From the NCBI RefSeq assembly GCF_000826185.2, contig NZ_LN648875.1, forward strand, positions 1,050,356-1,114,355: a DNA stretch of 64,000 nt, read 5' to 3'. The position numbers and the translations under genes were made by a program. Shown here one piece after another: positions 16,481-24,889 of this stretch; within the stretch, counting starts at the first letter, position 1; every line of letters begins with the position of its first letter. The notes beneath the pieces are model-generated. The model did no database searches. It was given only the letters and a program-made list of their open reading frames with translations, and had not been told where the DNA came from. The DNA comes from Microbacterium gorillae. Its GTDB lineage: Bacteria > Actinomycetota > Actinomycetes > Actinomycetales > Microbacteriaceae.

Positions 16481-18199
16481 TCAGGCCTTCGTGAACGGCA
16501 GGACCAGGCGGGACGGGTGCTGTGCGTCGCGGTAGATCTTGTGCGTCACCGGCCGCCCCACCGGGAGGTGGAAGGCGTCCGGCGGCAGCAGCGCATTGTG
16601 CTCGTCGGCGAGCGGCTCATCGTTGGACAGCTCGGCGACAAGGCGGTGCCCCGGAAGCAACACCGCCGCGAACGGGTAGATCCGCAGCACGTACTCCTCG
16701 ATCACGCCCGGCTCCACCGGCACCGCACGCGTGTGCGGGTGCACCGGGTTCCCCAGCGCGGACTCCGGCGACAGCTCGCGGTGCGAGGCCTTCAGGTACG
16801 CCGACGTCAGCAGCTGCCGCTTCCCGCCCGGCGCCTCGTCCCAGAACCGCATGATGAGGTTCGTGTCGGGCTGGTCGATCTCGACGAACAGGTGCGCGGC
16901 GCCGGTACCGATCATCTCGGTCGGCTCCTCGAACGGCGCCGTGGACCAGGACAGCACCTCGACCGTGTCCGTCACCGTGAGCGGGGCCTGGAAGAACCCG
17001 TCCGGCGCGGCGTACTCGACGTTCATGATCTCCGGCTCCGGAGACAGCCGCCGACGGGTGCGCAGGTACAGGTTCGTGTAGTCGATGTCCTTCGGCGGGA
17101 ACGTGTCCGCCGTCAGGTACTCGCGCGTCCCCTCGACGAACACCTCGACGCGCGGCTCGTCCATCACGCCGTTCTCGATGCCCTTGATCCAGTAGTCGTA
17201 CCAGCGGAACATCTTGTCGTATTCCTCGACCCACGGACGCGACTGCATGGGCGGGTACGGGCCGATCGAGAGCTTCTTGTGCTCGCTGCCGACGGCGTGG
17301 AACGCCTCGATCGTCCCGTCCACGGTCCACCCGCGACCCTGATCGATCTGCAGCCACGTGGGCACCTCGATCTGCGGCGCGAGGTTGACCGGGTTGCGCT
17401 CCTCGTACCATTCGCCGTCGAGCTCGTTCGTGATGATGTCGAACCACGCCTCGTGGTGCTTCGGGTAGTGCAGGGTGTGGACGAGGTTCGGCCAGGCCTG
17501 CACGTCCGGGTCCGCCAAGCGCGCGGCCACGCGAGCCTTGACCTCCTCGTCGGACACCGTCTCCAGCATGCGCGAGGTGATGCGATCGGTGAACGCCCAC
17601 CCCGAGTCGCCACCGCGGCCCTCGCGCGCGGCCCGCGGCATCAGCCACATGATGCCGCCGTGATAGGTCGTCTCGTAGAAGTCGTAGTGCCCGCCCGAGA
17701 TGAAGATGGCCTTGAGGTGCGGCGGACGCTCCGCCGCGGCCAGCATCTGCATCGACCCGAAGTAGGAGATGCCGATCATCCCCACCCGGCCGTCGCACCA
17801 CGGCTGCGCCGCGACCCACTCGATGAAATCGTAGGCGTCCTGGCCGAGCGAGACCCCACCGGCGTTGTAGTTGCCGACGTGGTCGCCCTCGGACCCGCCG
17901 GACCCGCGGATGTCACCGATGACGTGGACGTAGCCCTCGTCCACGACCCGCGCGATGTCCCCGGCCTCGATGCACCCATCCCACATCGGGGACGGACGGC
18001 GCTGCGGCGGCATGGTGAGGGCGAGCGCCTGCAACTCCTTGCCGTAGGGGCTCAGCGCCACGAGCGCCGGACGCGGCGTCACGGCCTCATCGGTGTACGC
18101 GTCGGCGACGAGGTTCACGCCGTCACGCATGGGGACCGTGAGGTCCTTCATGACCGAGATCGTGGCGTTGCCGGCCTGAATGGTGTGGGTGGTGGTCAT
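16481..18199 (-). CDS. CocE/NonD family hydrolase (X-Pro dipeptidyl-peptidase-like)
   Basis: 572 residues. Catalytic core: VPMRDGVNLVADAYTDE (~23-39), oxyanion region GYVHVIGDIRGSGGSEG, nucleophile MIGISYFGSMQMLAAAE (GxSYxG, ~146-162). The C-terminal jelly-roll (DNLIMRFWDEAPGGKRQLLTSAYLKASHRE...) matches the S15/CocE family of serine esterases and peptidases. No signal peptide, so cytosolic. The start ATG at 18199 overlaps the upstream MBL stop as ATGA; it is the last gene of the six-gene leftward operon. A role in cleaving an ester or amide of the substrate of this P450 regulon is inference. Confidence 0.85.
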   Translation of the reverse strand: MTTTHTIQAGNATISVMKDLTVPMRDGVNLVADAYTDEAVTPRPALVALSPYGKELQALALTMPPQRRPSPMWDGCIEAGDIARVVDEGYVHVIGDIRGSGGSEGDHVGNYNAGGVSLGQDAYDFIEWVAAQPWCDGRVGMIGISYFGSMQMLAAAERPPHLKAIFISGGHYDFYETTYHGGIMWLMPRAAREGRGGDSGWAFTDRITSRMLETVSDEEVKARVAARLADPDVQAWPNLVHTLHYPKHHEAWFDIITNELDGEWYEERNPVNLAPQIEVPTWLQIDQGRGWTVDGTIEAFHAVGSEHKKLSIGPYPPMQSRPWVEEYDKMFRWYDYWIKGIENGVMDEPRVEVFVEGTREYLTADTFPPKDIDYTNLYLRTRRRLSPEPEIMNVEYAAPDGFFQAPLTVTDTVEVLSWSTAPFEEPTEMIGTGAAHLFVEIDQPDTNLIMRFWDEAPGGKRQLLTSAYLKASHRELSPESALGNPVHPHTRAVPVEPGVIEEYVLRIYPFAAVLLPGHRLVAELSNDEPLADEHNALLPPDAFHLPVGRPVTHKIYRDAQHPSRLVLPFTKA

Positions 18200-19107
18200 C
18201 GGTCGCTCCCGACGTGGCTCGTATAGGCGTTCATGGTGGTGAAGAAGGGCGCGGGTTCCTGCGCCGGGTTCCCGGTGTAGCCGAGCGCTTCGGCGACAGC
18301 CTGGAACGGCGAGTATGGCGAGTCCGTGGCCTCGGCGGGGTGCGCGAGGAAGGCGGCGCGGATACGAGCTTCGTTGTCGAGAGATCCTTGAATGGCTTCG
18401 AGCGCGTCGGCCGCGTCGAGCACCTCCGGAAACTCCGACCCGTCCTGACGGCGATACGGGTGGCCCAGGTACAACCGCTCGGGCTTCACGACGTCGCGCA
18501 GATACTCCAGGCTGGCGCGGTAGGCGTCCGGGTCCTCGTATCCCGGGAACCCGCTCGCGGCACCGTACGCCTGGACGGCGTCGCCGACGAAGACGTCGCC
18601 GGTGCCCTCGATCTCGTACGCGACCTCCCCGGGGGTGTGCCCCGGAATCGCATGCACGCGCACTCGAACGTCGCCGAGATCCAGCGCCTCGCCACCGCTG
18701 ACCGTGCAGTCGGGGTCGAGCTCGCCCCCGATCGCCGCGCGCAGCTCGGCGCGGTGCGCGTCCTCGTCCCCCGACACGAAGTGTCCGCGGCCGTCGCGCC
18801 GTTCGGCGACGTGGGCCTCGCGAGAACGCAGGAAGTCGGCGTCCGCGGTGTGGATCACGACGTCGGCGAGGCCCCCGGTCAGCTCGCGAAGCCCCGCAGC
18901 CCCGCCGATGTGATCGATGTGGCCGTGCGTGAGCAGGATCCAGCGCACGTCCGCGATGTTCCGGCCGAGGGCCGCGACCTGCGTCGCCATCCCCGCCGGG
19001 GACTCCGCGACGCCGGTATCGACGATGGCCGGACGCTCGGCGTCGATGAAGAAGCTTCGCAGGCTGAACCGGCCCCACGGCGCGACGAGCGGGTGGACGA
19101 TGCTCAT
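18196..19107 (-). CDS. MBL-fold metallo-hydrolase
   Basis: 303 residues. The zinc motif THGHIDHIGG (HxHxDH, residues ~59-68) is intact, with GHTPGE (His, ~155) and VFVGDAVQAYG (Asp ligand). The C-terminal helical part includes YLGHPYRR (last His). The family includes lactonases, thioesterases and glyoxalase II; nothing here decides which. ATG 19107 overlaps the stop of the HSL esterase gene. Same operon as the lactonases and monooxygenase, so hydrolysis of a pathway thioester or lactone is a reasonable guess. Confidence 0.85.
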   Translation of the reverse strand: MSIVHPLVAPWGRFSLRSFFIDAERPAIVDTGVAESPAGMATQVAALGRNIADVRWILLTHGHIDHIGGAAGLRELTGGLADVVIHTADADFLRSREAHVAERRDGRGHFVSGDEDAHRAELRAAIGGELDPDCTVSGGEALDLGDVRVRVHAIPGHTPGEVAYEIEGTGDVFVGDAVQAYGAASGFPGYEDPDAYRASLEYLRDVVKPERLYLGHPYRRQDGSEFPEVLDAADALEAIQGSLDNEARIRAAFLAHPAEATDSPYSPFQAVAEALGYTGNPAQEPAPFFTTMNAYTSHVGSDR

Positions 19108-20015
19108 CGCGCGTCCCGGACGAAGTCGGCCGTCTGGGCGAACGCCCGGCCGAACTCGGGCAGCCAGAAGAAGTGCTGCACGAACCCGTGCCCGGCACCG
19201 ACGTAGCGCTCCTGCTCGACGCGGACACCCGCCTCCCGCAGCCGGACGGCATAGGTCTCGCCCTCGTCCCGCATCGGGTCGAACTCGCCCGTCAGGATGA
19301 GCGCCGCCGGAAGCCCGGCCAGATCCGCCCGTTTGATCGGCGAGACACGGGGGTCCCGGACGTCCGCACCGCTGTCCAGATAGAACTGATTGAACGGGGC
19401 CATGCCGGCCGTCTCCAGCCCGTAGCCGACCGCATTCTCGGTCAGGGACGGGTAGCGGTCGAGGTCCAGATCGAAATCGAGCGCCGGGTAGTAGAGCACC
19501 TGGTGCGTGATGCGATCGATGCCGCGGTCGTGCAGGTCGGCCGCGACCGCCGTCGCGATCGTGCCGCCGGCGCTGTCGCCGACGACCGCGAGCGTCCCAC
19601 CGTCCCAACCGAGGTCGGTCGGATCGTCGATGATCGCCGTGAGCACGCTCGCGGCGTCCTCGAGCGCCGCCGGGAACGCATGCTCGGGCGCGAGCCGGTA
19701 GCCGACCGACACCACGCGGAGCCCGGTCGCGGTGGCGAGGTGACGCGCGATGTGGTCGTGCGTGTCCAGGCTGCCGAGGAAGAACGCCCCGCCGTGGAAG
19801 TAAACGACCACGCCGCCCGGCTCCGCAGAGTCGGCGTAGACCCGAACCGGGACACCGCCGACCGTGCGGTCTGCGACGTGTGCGACCGGGTGCCGCTCGT
19901 CGAGCGGCGGAACGTGCGACGCCTCGTCCGCGCGCATGGCGGCGGGGTCCAGCGGACCGGGCTCACCCTGCGGCAGGGAGGCGAGGCGGTCCGCGATCGT
20001 CGGATGCAGTGGCAT
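19104..20015 (-). CDS. Alpha/beta hydrolase, hormone-sensitive-lipase (HSL) family
   Basis: 303 residues. HGG oxyanion motif VVYFHGGAFFLGS (~69-81), nucleophile VVGDSAGGTIATAV (~145-158), acid in LTGEFDPMRDEGE and His in GAGHGFVQHFF. This is the classic HSL/acetyl-hydrolase set (family IV esterase). ATG 20015 lies 2 nt after the stop of a 13-codon mini-ORF that copies the C-terminus of the monooxygenase gene upstream. Likely cleaves a short acyl ester in the pathway. Confidence 0.88.
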   Translation of the reverse strand: MPLHPTIADRLASLPQGEPGPLDPAAMRADEASHVPPLDERHPVAHVADRTVGGVPVRVYADSAEPGGVVVYFHGGAFFLGSLDTHDHIARHLATATGLRVVSVGYRLAPEHAFPAALEDAASVLTAIIDDPTDLGWDGGTLAVVGDSAGGTIATAVAADLHDRGIDRITHQVLYYPALDFDLDLDRYPSLTENAVGYGLETAGMAPFNQFYLDSGADVRDPRVSPIKRADLAGLPAALILTGEFDPMRDEGETYAVRLREAGVRVEQERYVGAGHGFVQHFFWLPEFGRAFAQTADFVRDAR

Positions 20016-20017
20016 CG

Positions 20018-20059
20018 TCAGGCCTCGACCTTCGCGACGGGAATCGGATACGACGGCAT
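20018..20059 (-). CDS. Mini-ORF (13 codons) at a duplicated gene junction
   Basis: Encodes MPSYPIPVAKVEA. The last five codons plus stop (19 nt, 20018-20036) repeat the end of the upstream monooxygenase gene (20062-20080). The first codons (ATGCC, five bases, ATCCGA) resemble the start of the downstream hydrolase (ATGCC, five bases, ATCCGA). Spacing is symmetrical: TGA-GC-ATG into the mini-ORF and TGA-CG-ATG out of it. It looks like a tandem duplication of the monooxygenase/hydrolase junction. Whether the peptide is made is unknown. Confidence 0.45.
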   Translation of the reverse strand: MPSYPIPVAKVEA

Positions 20060-20061
20060 GC

Positions 20062-21180
20062 TCAGGCCTCGACCTTCGCGGAGTCACCATGCTGCCCGGG
20101 GAAGCCGTCCTCGAGGTTGTCGCCGTCCCAGCCGCCGCGGGAGATGCGCTGGTACTCGTCGGTGATCGGCTTGCGCGCGGCCTGGAAGGCCGCGAGCCCG
20201 GCGGCGACGGAGTCCGCGTCGCGCAGCGCCTCGGCGAGGCCCTTCGCGTCCAGCACGGCCGAGTTCGCACCCTGCCCCTGGTGATGCAGCATCGCGTGGG
20301 CGGCGTCACCGATGAGGACGACGGAGTCGGTGTGCCACCGATCCACGGAGTCGATGTCGTGCGCGGAACGGCAGTTGATCGCGTCCAGCGCGATCGTCCG
20401 GGTGACCTCCTGGAAACGCTCGTCGAAGCCGTCCATCGACGCGACGAGCTGCTCTCGGGTGACCTCCGGCGACCACGTGGCGTCGTCGGACGGGACCGTG
20501 ATGTCGAAGGAGACCTGGCCGCGGTGCTTCAGCGGCAGCAGGTACAGGTGGCGGTTCGTGGGGGCGTCGAAGTAGATGTGGAAGTCGTTGTCATCCTCGA
20601 AGACGCCCGGCACGAGATCGATGTCGAACACGGCACGATAGGCGTGCTCGCCGGCGAACACCGGCGCCTTGTCGCTGAAGAACGCCCGACGCACGCGCGA
20701 GCTGATCCCGTCCGCGCCGATCACGAGGTCCGCCTCGACGCTCGTCCCGTTCTCGAACGTCACGGTCGCGGTCGTGCCGTGATCGACGATGTCGACCAGG
20801 CGGTGCCCGAAGCGCACCATGCCCTCGGGCAGCACACCGAGCAGCGCGTCGATGAAGTCGCGGCGGTGGATGAAGTGCGTCGTCGTGCCGAAGACGTCCT
20901 TCTCCGGCCACTCCTCCGCGTGGATGAGCTGACCCTGCGGCGTGATGATCCGCAGGCCGTGACTGGCCGAGCTGACCGCCTCGATCGCGCCGTCGATCCC
21001 CCACTCGCGGAACGCTGCCATGGACGAGGGACGGAGGCCGATGCCGGCACCGACCTCACCGGCCTGCGTGGCCTGCTCGTAGACGGTGACGTCGGCGCCC
21101 AGCAGGCTCAGCGCCTTCGCGGTGGACGCCCCGGCGTATCCGGCGCCGATGATCGCGACGCGCAGTCCGTTCAGTTCCAT
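20062..21180 (-). CDS. FAD-dependent monooxygenase (salicylate hydroxylase-like group A)
   Basis: 372 residues. GxGxxG in VAIIGAGYAGASTAKALSLLGADVTVYE (~8-35), DG motif LVIGADGISSRVRR (~156-169), GD motif VVLIGDAAHAMLHHQGQGANSAVLDA (~285-310). Single-component, NAD(P)H-using hydroxylase, cytosolic. The spacing to the upstream lactonase stop is only 8 nt. In this operon, together with a divergent P450, it probably oxidises a ring or ketone intermediate; the substrate is unknown. Confidence 0.87.
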   Translation of the reverse strand: MELNGLRVAIIGAGYAGASTAKALSLLGADVTVYEQATQAGEVGAGIGLRPSSMAAFREWGIDGAIEAVSSASHGLRIITPQGQLIHAEEWPEKDVFGTTTHFIHRRDFIDALLGVLPEGMVRFGHRLVDIVDHGTTATVTFENGTSVEADLVIGADGISSRVRRAFFSDKAPVFAGEHAYRAVFDIDLVPGVFEDDNDFHIYFDAPTNRHLYLLPLKHRGQVSFDITVPSDDATWSPEVTREQLVASMDGFDERFQEVTRTIALDAINCRSAHDIDSVDRWHTDSVVLIGDAAHAMLHHQGQGANSAVLDAKGLAEALRDADSVAAGLAAFQAARKPITDEYQRISRGGWDGDNLEDGFPGQHGDSAKVEA

Positions 21181-21188
21181 GATCTGTC

Positions 21189-22142
21189 TCAGCTTTCGGG
21201 GGTGAAGAAGTCGGCGACGTTGTCGACGAAGAGGCGGGTGATGGTGGCGTCGTCGACGCCGTCCGAGCGGAGGTCCGGGATCAGCTGCTCGAACAGGTAG
21301 TTGATCGTGTGGCCCTTCACGCCGGGCCAGCCGAGCGGCGAGCAGTTGGCGTCCGCGGCGACGAGGACCCGGTCCACCTGCCCGGCGCGGAGGAACCGCA
21401 TCAGGTGCTGGAAGCGCTCGTCGCGGTGACGGCCCCAGAACGGCGGGTCCGGCAACTCCAGGTCGTAGCCGAACGTGTCGAAGCCGATGCGCCCACCGGC
21501 GGCGAGGATGCCCTCCTCGTCGACCTTGCCCTGGCTGACGCCGTCATCCGCGTGGCCGAACAGCACACGGTTCGCCGACAGCCCCTCCTCGGCGAAGATG
21601 TCGAGCGCGGGCTGCGAGTCGACGGCGAGGTGGGTGAGGATCGGCACGCCGGTGGCGAGCGACGCGCGCGCGGCGGCGCGGTAGATCTTGAGGTCCAGGG
21701 GCAGCATCTTGAAGCCGCGGCTGACGCCGACCTTGATGATGCCGGCCTTGCCACCGGTGGTGCCGATGCCGACCGTCAGCTCGTGGACGAACTGATCGAC
21801 CAAGTACTCGACGCTCGCGTCCGCGAAGTGCTTCAGCGCGGTGTCGCCGCCGACGAAGCCGGTGGCCGCGACGATGTGCACGCCGGTCTTCTCGGACAGC
21901 GACTGGTAGTAGTTGATGTCGCGCCCGTTGCAGATGCCGGTGGCGTCCACGAACGTGCTGCCGCCGTACTCGCGGAACGCACGCAGCTTCGGCACGGTCT
22001 CGGCGTAGCGCTCCTCCGGGCTCTTCCACCACTTCGTGTCGAGCTCGCTTCCGGGCATGCCGTAGCCGACGTGCTCGTGGATCGAGGTGAAGCCCAGCTC
22101 CGCGGTGGAGATCGGACCGAGGACGGTGTTCACGTGTGCCAT
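21189..22142 (-). CDS. Phosphotriesterase-like lactonase family protein (amidohydrolase fold)
   Basis: 317 residues. TIM-barrel metal ligands: HxH in TSIHEHVGYG (~20-29), the carboxylated Lys in AGIIKVGVSRG (~138), His in ILTHLAVDS (~170) and LFGHADDG (~200), and Asp in VLVAADANCSP (~262). Family members hydrolyse lactones or phosphotriesters. ATG 22142 is 1 nt after the stop of a second, paralogous lactonase gene, so the two are co-translated. Two tandem paralogs suggest either a heteromer or successive lactone hydrolyses. Confidence 0.85.
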   Translation of the reverse strand: MAHVNTVLGPISTAELGFTSIHEHVGYGMPGSELDTKWWKSPEERYAETVPKLRAFREYGGSTFVDATGICNGRDINYYQSLSEKTGVHIVAATGFVGGDTALKHFADASVEYLVDQFVHELTVGIGTTGGKAGIIKVGVSRGFKMLPLDLKIYRAAARASLATGVPILTHLAVDSQPALDIFAEEGLSANRVLFGHADDGVSQGKVDEEGILAAGGRIGFDTFGYDLELPDPPFWGRHRDERFQHLMRFLRAGQVDRVLVAADANCSPLGWPGVKGHTINYLFEQLIPDLRSDGVDDATITRLFVDNVADFFTPES

Positions 22143-22143
22143 G

Positions 22144-23206
22144 TCAGGCCTCCACTCGGGCGAGGAGATCGCGCGGGTTATCGGTGAGAATTCGGGTGAT
22201 GTCGTCGTCGGACACCCCGGAGTCCCGCAGCGCGGGGACGAAAGTCGTGAGGACCGCGGCGTAGTCGGCAGCGGGGGCGTCGAAGCCCTTCGCGACACCG
22301 ACCGACCCGGACGACAGCACGATGCGGTCGACACGTCCGGCGGTGATGAGGCGCCGCACCAGGCCGACGCGCTCGGCGTCCGTCAGGTACGCATCATCGA
22401 CGGACCCGACGTGATCGATCGCGACGAACGCACCGGCTGCGACGAACGCAGCGGCCTGCTCCGCGCGGTCGCGGCGGTCGGCACTCGCGATGACCACACG
22501 CGGCGAGCCCTCCTCCGCGCTGATTGCGGGGGTCCACCGCCGCCACCCCGCCCGTCTCCTATACACAGTCGCGGCGGTCGGCACTCGCGATGACCACACG
22601 CGGCGAGCCCTCCTCCCCGCTGATCGCCGGGGCGGCGGCGGGGTCCGCGGCGGAGAAGGACAGGGCGACACCGGTCGCGGCGGCGGCACGCGCGGCACCG
22701 CGCAGCAGGCTGAGGTCGGTGGCGGTCGGCTCCGGCTCGGTGAGCGCGGTGACGACGAGTCCGGCACCGCCGCGACGCTCGACACGCGGCACGACCATGC
22801 CCTCGGTGATCTCGGCCGAGAAGAGCTCGGCGAAGCGCTCGGCCGGCCAGGGCGTCGGCGGGTTCGTCTGCGGCGTCAGGAAGTAGCCGCCGAGGTTCTC
22901 CTCCGGACCCATGCCCGTCGAGGCGACGATGTGCACGCCCGTGGCCCGGGACAGCGCCTCGTACAGCTTCACGTCCCGCCCGTGGAACATGCCGGGGCGG
23001 TCGACGATCGTGCCGCCGCCGGCCGTCCGGAACGCGACGAGAGCGGCTTCGAGCCGGTCGAAGATCTCGGCGCGATCCATCGTGATGTCGTACGCGTACT
23101 GGGCGCCGGGGACGACCGACAGCAGGGACTCGTGGACGGCGATCACGCCGAGGTCGTCGACCCCGACGGGGCCGAGGACGGTGGTCACGAAGGCTTCGTT
23201 GCTCAC
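22144..23206 (-). CDS. Phosphotriesterase-like family protein, frame broken by a 100-nt insertion
   Basis: Two frames cover one gene: residues 1-213 run from GTG 23206 to 22568, and the rest continues from 22467 to 22144 in another frame. Deleting 22468-22567 (100 nt) joins VVIASADRRD to RAEQAAAFVAAGAF and gives a 320-residue protein similar in length and layout to its neighbour (N-terminal TTVLGPVGVDDLGVIAVHESL, C-terminal ITRILTDNPRDLLARVEA). Compared with the paralog, the HxH is HES and the GxIK Lys is not obvious (MVVPRVERRGGAGLVVTAL), so it may be a non-catalytic or divergent subunit. GTG 23206 is preferred to ATG 23218 because GAGGAG precedes it. Confidence 0.75.
22468..22567 (-). other. 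100-nt chimeric duplication ending in a transposase mosaic-end sequence
   Basis: 22468-22516 is an exact copy of 22568-22616 (49 nt, offset exactly 100). It is followed by a noisy version of the next bases, then GTCTCCTATACACA (22554-22567), which is 13/14 identical to the synthetic Tn5/Nextera mosaic end GTCTCTTATACACA. The layout is that of a read running into adapter and being spliced into the contig. It shifts the frame of the lactonase gene. Confidence 0.8.
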
Positions 23207-23260
23207 GCTGCTCCTCATTGAGTGGATGGGGACGGCCGGTCCGGCAATCCGTTCCGTCAC

Positions 23261-23350
23261 TTTACATGACGTAAACCGAGTCTGCTAGAGGTTTGCGAGA
23301 ATTTTCTTTACATCATGTAAACCCATACGCTTTACTATGCGTAAAGCGTA
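23261..23350. promoter_or_regulatory. Three palindromic operators between the lactonase operon and the P450 operon
   Basis: TTTACATGACGTAAA (23261-23275), TTTACATCATGTAAA (23307-23321, a perfect palindrome) and TACGCTTTAC-TATGC-GTAAAGCGTA (23326-23350, perfect 10-bp arms). All share TTTAC-N5-GTAAA. The interval is AT-rich and holds both divergent promoters. A near-copy (14/15 on the opposite strand) lies upstream of the TetR gene at 32249, so that regulator probably controls this region. Confidence 0.75.
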
Positions 23351-23392
23351 GTGCGTTGCCGCACCGCATCCATCGAGACTCAAGGACGAGAC

Positions 23393-24655
23393 ATGACGAA
23401 CACGCCTCCCGCTGCGAACATCGACGACACCCACACCCAGTCCACGCCGGCCTCAGACATCGACGGCACCACGACCGAGGGCGCCACCACTCCGCCCACC
23501 TCGGACATCGACCTGTTCGCCGACGACATCCTCGTCGACCCCTACGAGACGTTCACGGCGCTGCGGGAGCTCGGGGCCGTCGTCCACCTCCCCCGCAACG
23601 ACGTCTACGCGCTGACGCGATACGACGCGATCCGTGACGCCCTCGGCGACTGGGAGTCGTTCTCGTCGACGTCCATCGGCTTCAACCCGATGGTCAACGA
23701 GGCCCTCACCGGAACGTCCCTCCGCTCGGACCCGCCGGAGCACACGACGCTGCGCGCCACCCTGTCCGCCAACCTGACTCCCCGCTCGCTCCGCGGCCTC
23801 GGCACGCAGATCGAGGAGAAGGCCAACGCCCTGATCGCAGACCTCGCCGCCCGCGGTGGGTTCGACGCGATCGCGGACCTCGGCCGCGCCTTCCCGCTGG
23901 AGATCGTCGCCGACCTGATCGGCTTCACCGGCGACGCGAAGGACAACATGCTGCGCTGGGGTCAGGCCGCGATGGAGGTCATCGGCCCGATGAACCGGCG
24001 CACGCAGGAGCACTTCCCGATCGCGGGCGAGCTGTACGCGTGGTGCAGCACGGTGACGGCCGACGACCTCGCCGAGGGTTCCATCGGGCGCGGCATCTTC
24101 GAGGCCGAGCTCGCCGGAGACATCCCGGAGGGCAGCGCGGGCCACATCATCCACCAGTACCTCGGCGCCGGCGTCGACACCACGGTCGCCTCGATCGGCA
24201 ACATCGTGGCGCTGTTCGGCCGCTACCCGGAGCAGTTCGACCTCGTCCGCCAGGACCCGACGCTCGTACCGTCGGCCTTCGCCGAGGTGCTGCGGTACTG
24301 GTCCCCGGTGCACGCCTGGGGCCGCCGCGCCACCCGCGACGTCGTGGTCGACGGCGTGACGATTCCGGAAGGCGCGCAGGTCGCGATCCTCTTCGCGTCC
24401 GGCAACCGCGACGAGCGGCACTTCCCGGACGCGGACGTGTTCGACGTGACGCGGAACGCCGTCGACCACCTCGCGTTCGGCTACGGACCGCACGGCTGCG
24501 CCGGTCAGGGCCTGGCGAAGCTCGAGGCGCACGCCATCATCCGCGCGCTCGCCACCCACGTCGAGTCCTTCGGCGTCGGCGACGAGGTGCGCGAGCCCGC
24601 CAACATCACGCGCAGCATCTCGGCATTGCCGGTGCACGACGTCGTCCCGGCTTGA
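23393..24655 (+). CDS. Cytochrome P450
   Basis: 420 residues. Heme loop FGYGPHGCAGQGLAKLEA with the thiolate Cys near residue 369. I-helix YLGAGVDTTVASIG (oxygen activation), ExxR in FAEVLRYWSPVHAWGRR. Class I bacterial P450 without membrane anchor. The first ~38 residues are a Thr/Asp/Pro-rich tail before DIDLFADDILVDPYETF. ATG 23393 has AAGGA upstream. First gene of an operon with its own ferredoxin and reductase, so a complete electron-transfer chain is encoded. Substrate unknown; expression is probably induced through the operators just upstream. Confidence 0.93.
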   Translation: MTNTPPAANIDDTHTQSTPASDIDGTTTEGATTPPTSDIDLFADDILVDPYETFTALRELGAVVHLPRNDVYALTRYDAIRDALGDWESFSSTSIGFNPMVNEALTGTSLRSDPPEHTTLRATLSANLTPRSLRGLGTQIEEKANALIADLAARGGFDAIADLGRAFPLEIVADLIGFTGDAKDNMLRWGQAAMEVIGPMNRRTQEHFPIAGELYAWCSTVTADDLAEGSIGRGIFEAELAGDIPEGSAGHIIHQYLGAGVDTTVASIGNIVALFGRYPEQFDLVRQDPTLVPSAFAEVLRYWSPVHAWGRRATRDVVVDGVTIPEGAQVAILFASGNRDERHFPDADVFDVTRNAVDHLAFGYGPHGCAGQGLAKLEAHAIIRALATHVESFGVGDEVREPANITRSISALPVHDVVPA

Positions 24656-24667
24656 GGAGGAATTGCG

Positions 24668-24889
24668 ATGAACACGGAGCGAGTGGAGATCATGGACATC
24701 GAACTGGATCGACCGCGCTGCGAGGGCCACGGCCTGTGCGAAGAGGCGGCCCCCGAGCTCATGCACCTGGACGATGACGGCGAGCTGGTGCTCGACGTCG
24801 TCACGGTCAGCGGCGACGCCGTCGCCCGCGCGCAGGCCGCGGTGCGGGTCTGCCCGGTCGCCGCGCTGCGCCTCTCCGACGCGTCATGA
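24668..24889 (+). CDS. Ferredoxin, P450-associated 3Fe-4S type
   Basis: 73 residues. Cluster ligands in DRPRCEGHGLCEEAAPEL (Cys-x5-Cys, where a 4Fe-4S protein would have an extra Cys) and VRVCPVAAL (Cys-Pro). It carries electrons from the reductase to the P450. ATG 24668 is preceded by GAGGAGG at 7-nt spacing; a second ATG eight codons on (MDIELDRP) is the usual start in relatives, so the first eight residues look like an added start. It overlaps the reductase start by ATGA. Confidence 0.92.
   Translation: MNTERVEIMDIELDRPRCEGHGLCEEAAPELMHLDDDGELVLDVVTVSGDAVARAQAAVRVCPVAALRLSDAS

Noticed and set aside
22144..23206. A true pseudogene
   Set aside because: The only lesion is the 100-nt chimeric insertion with adapter-like sequence; without it the gene is intact.
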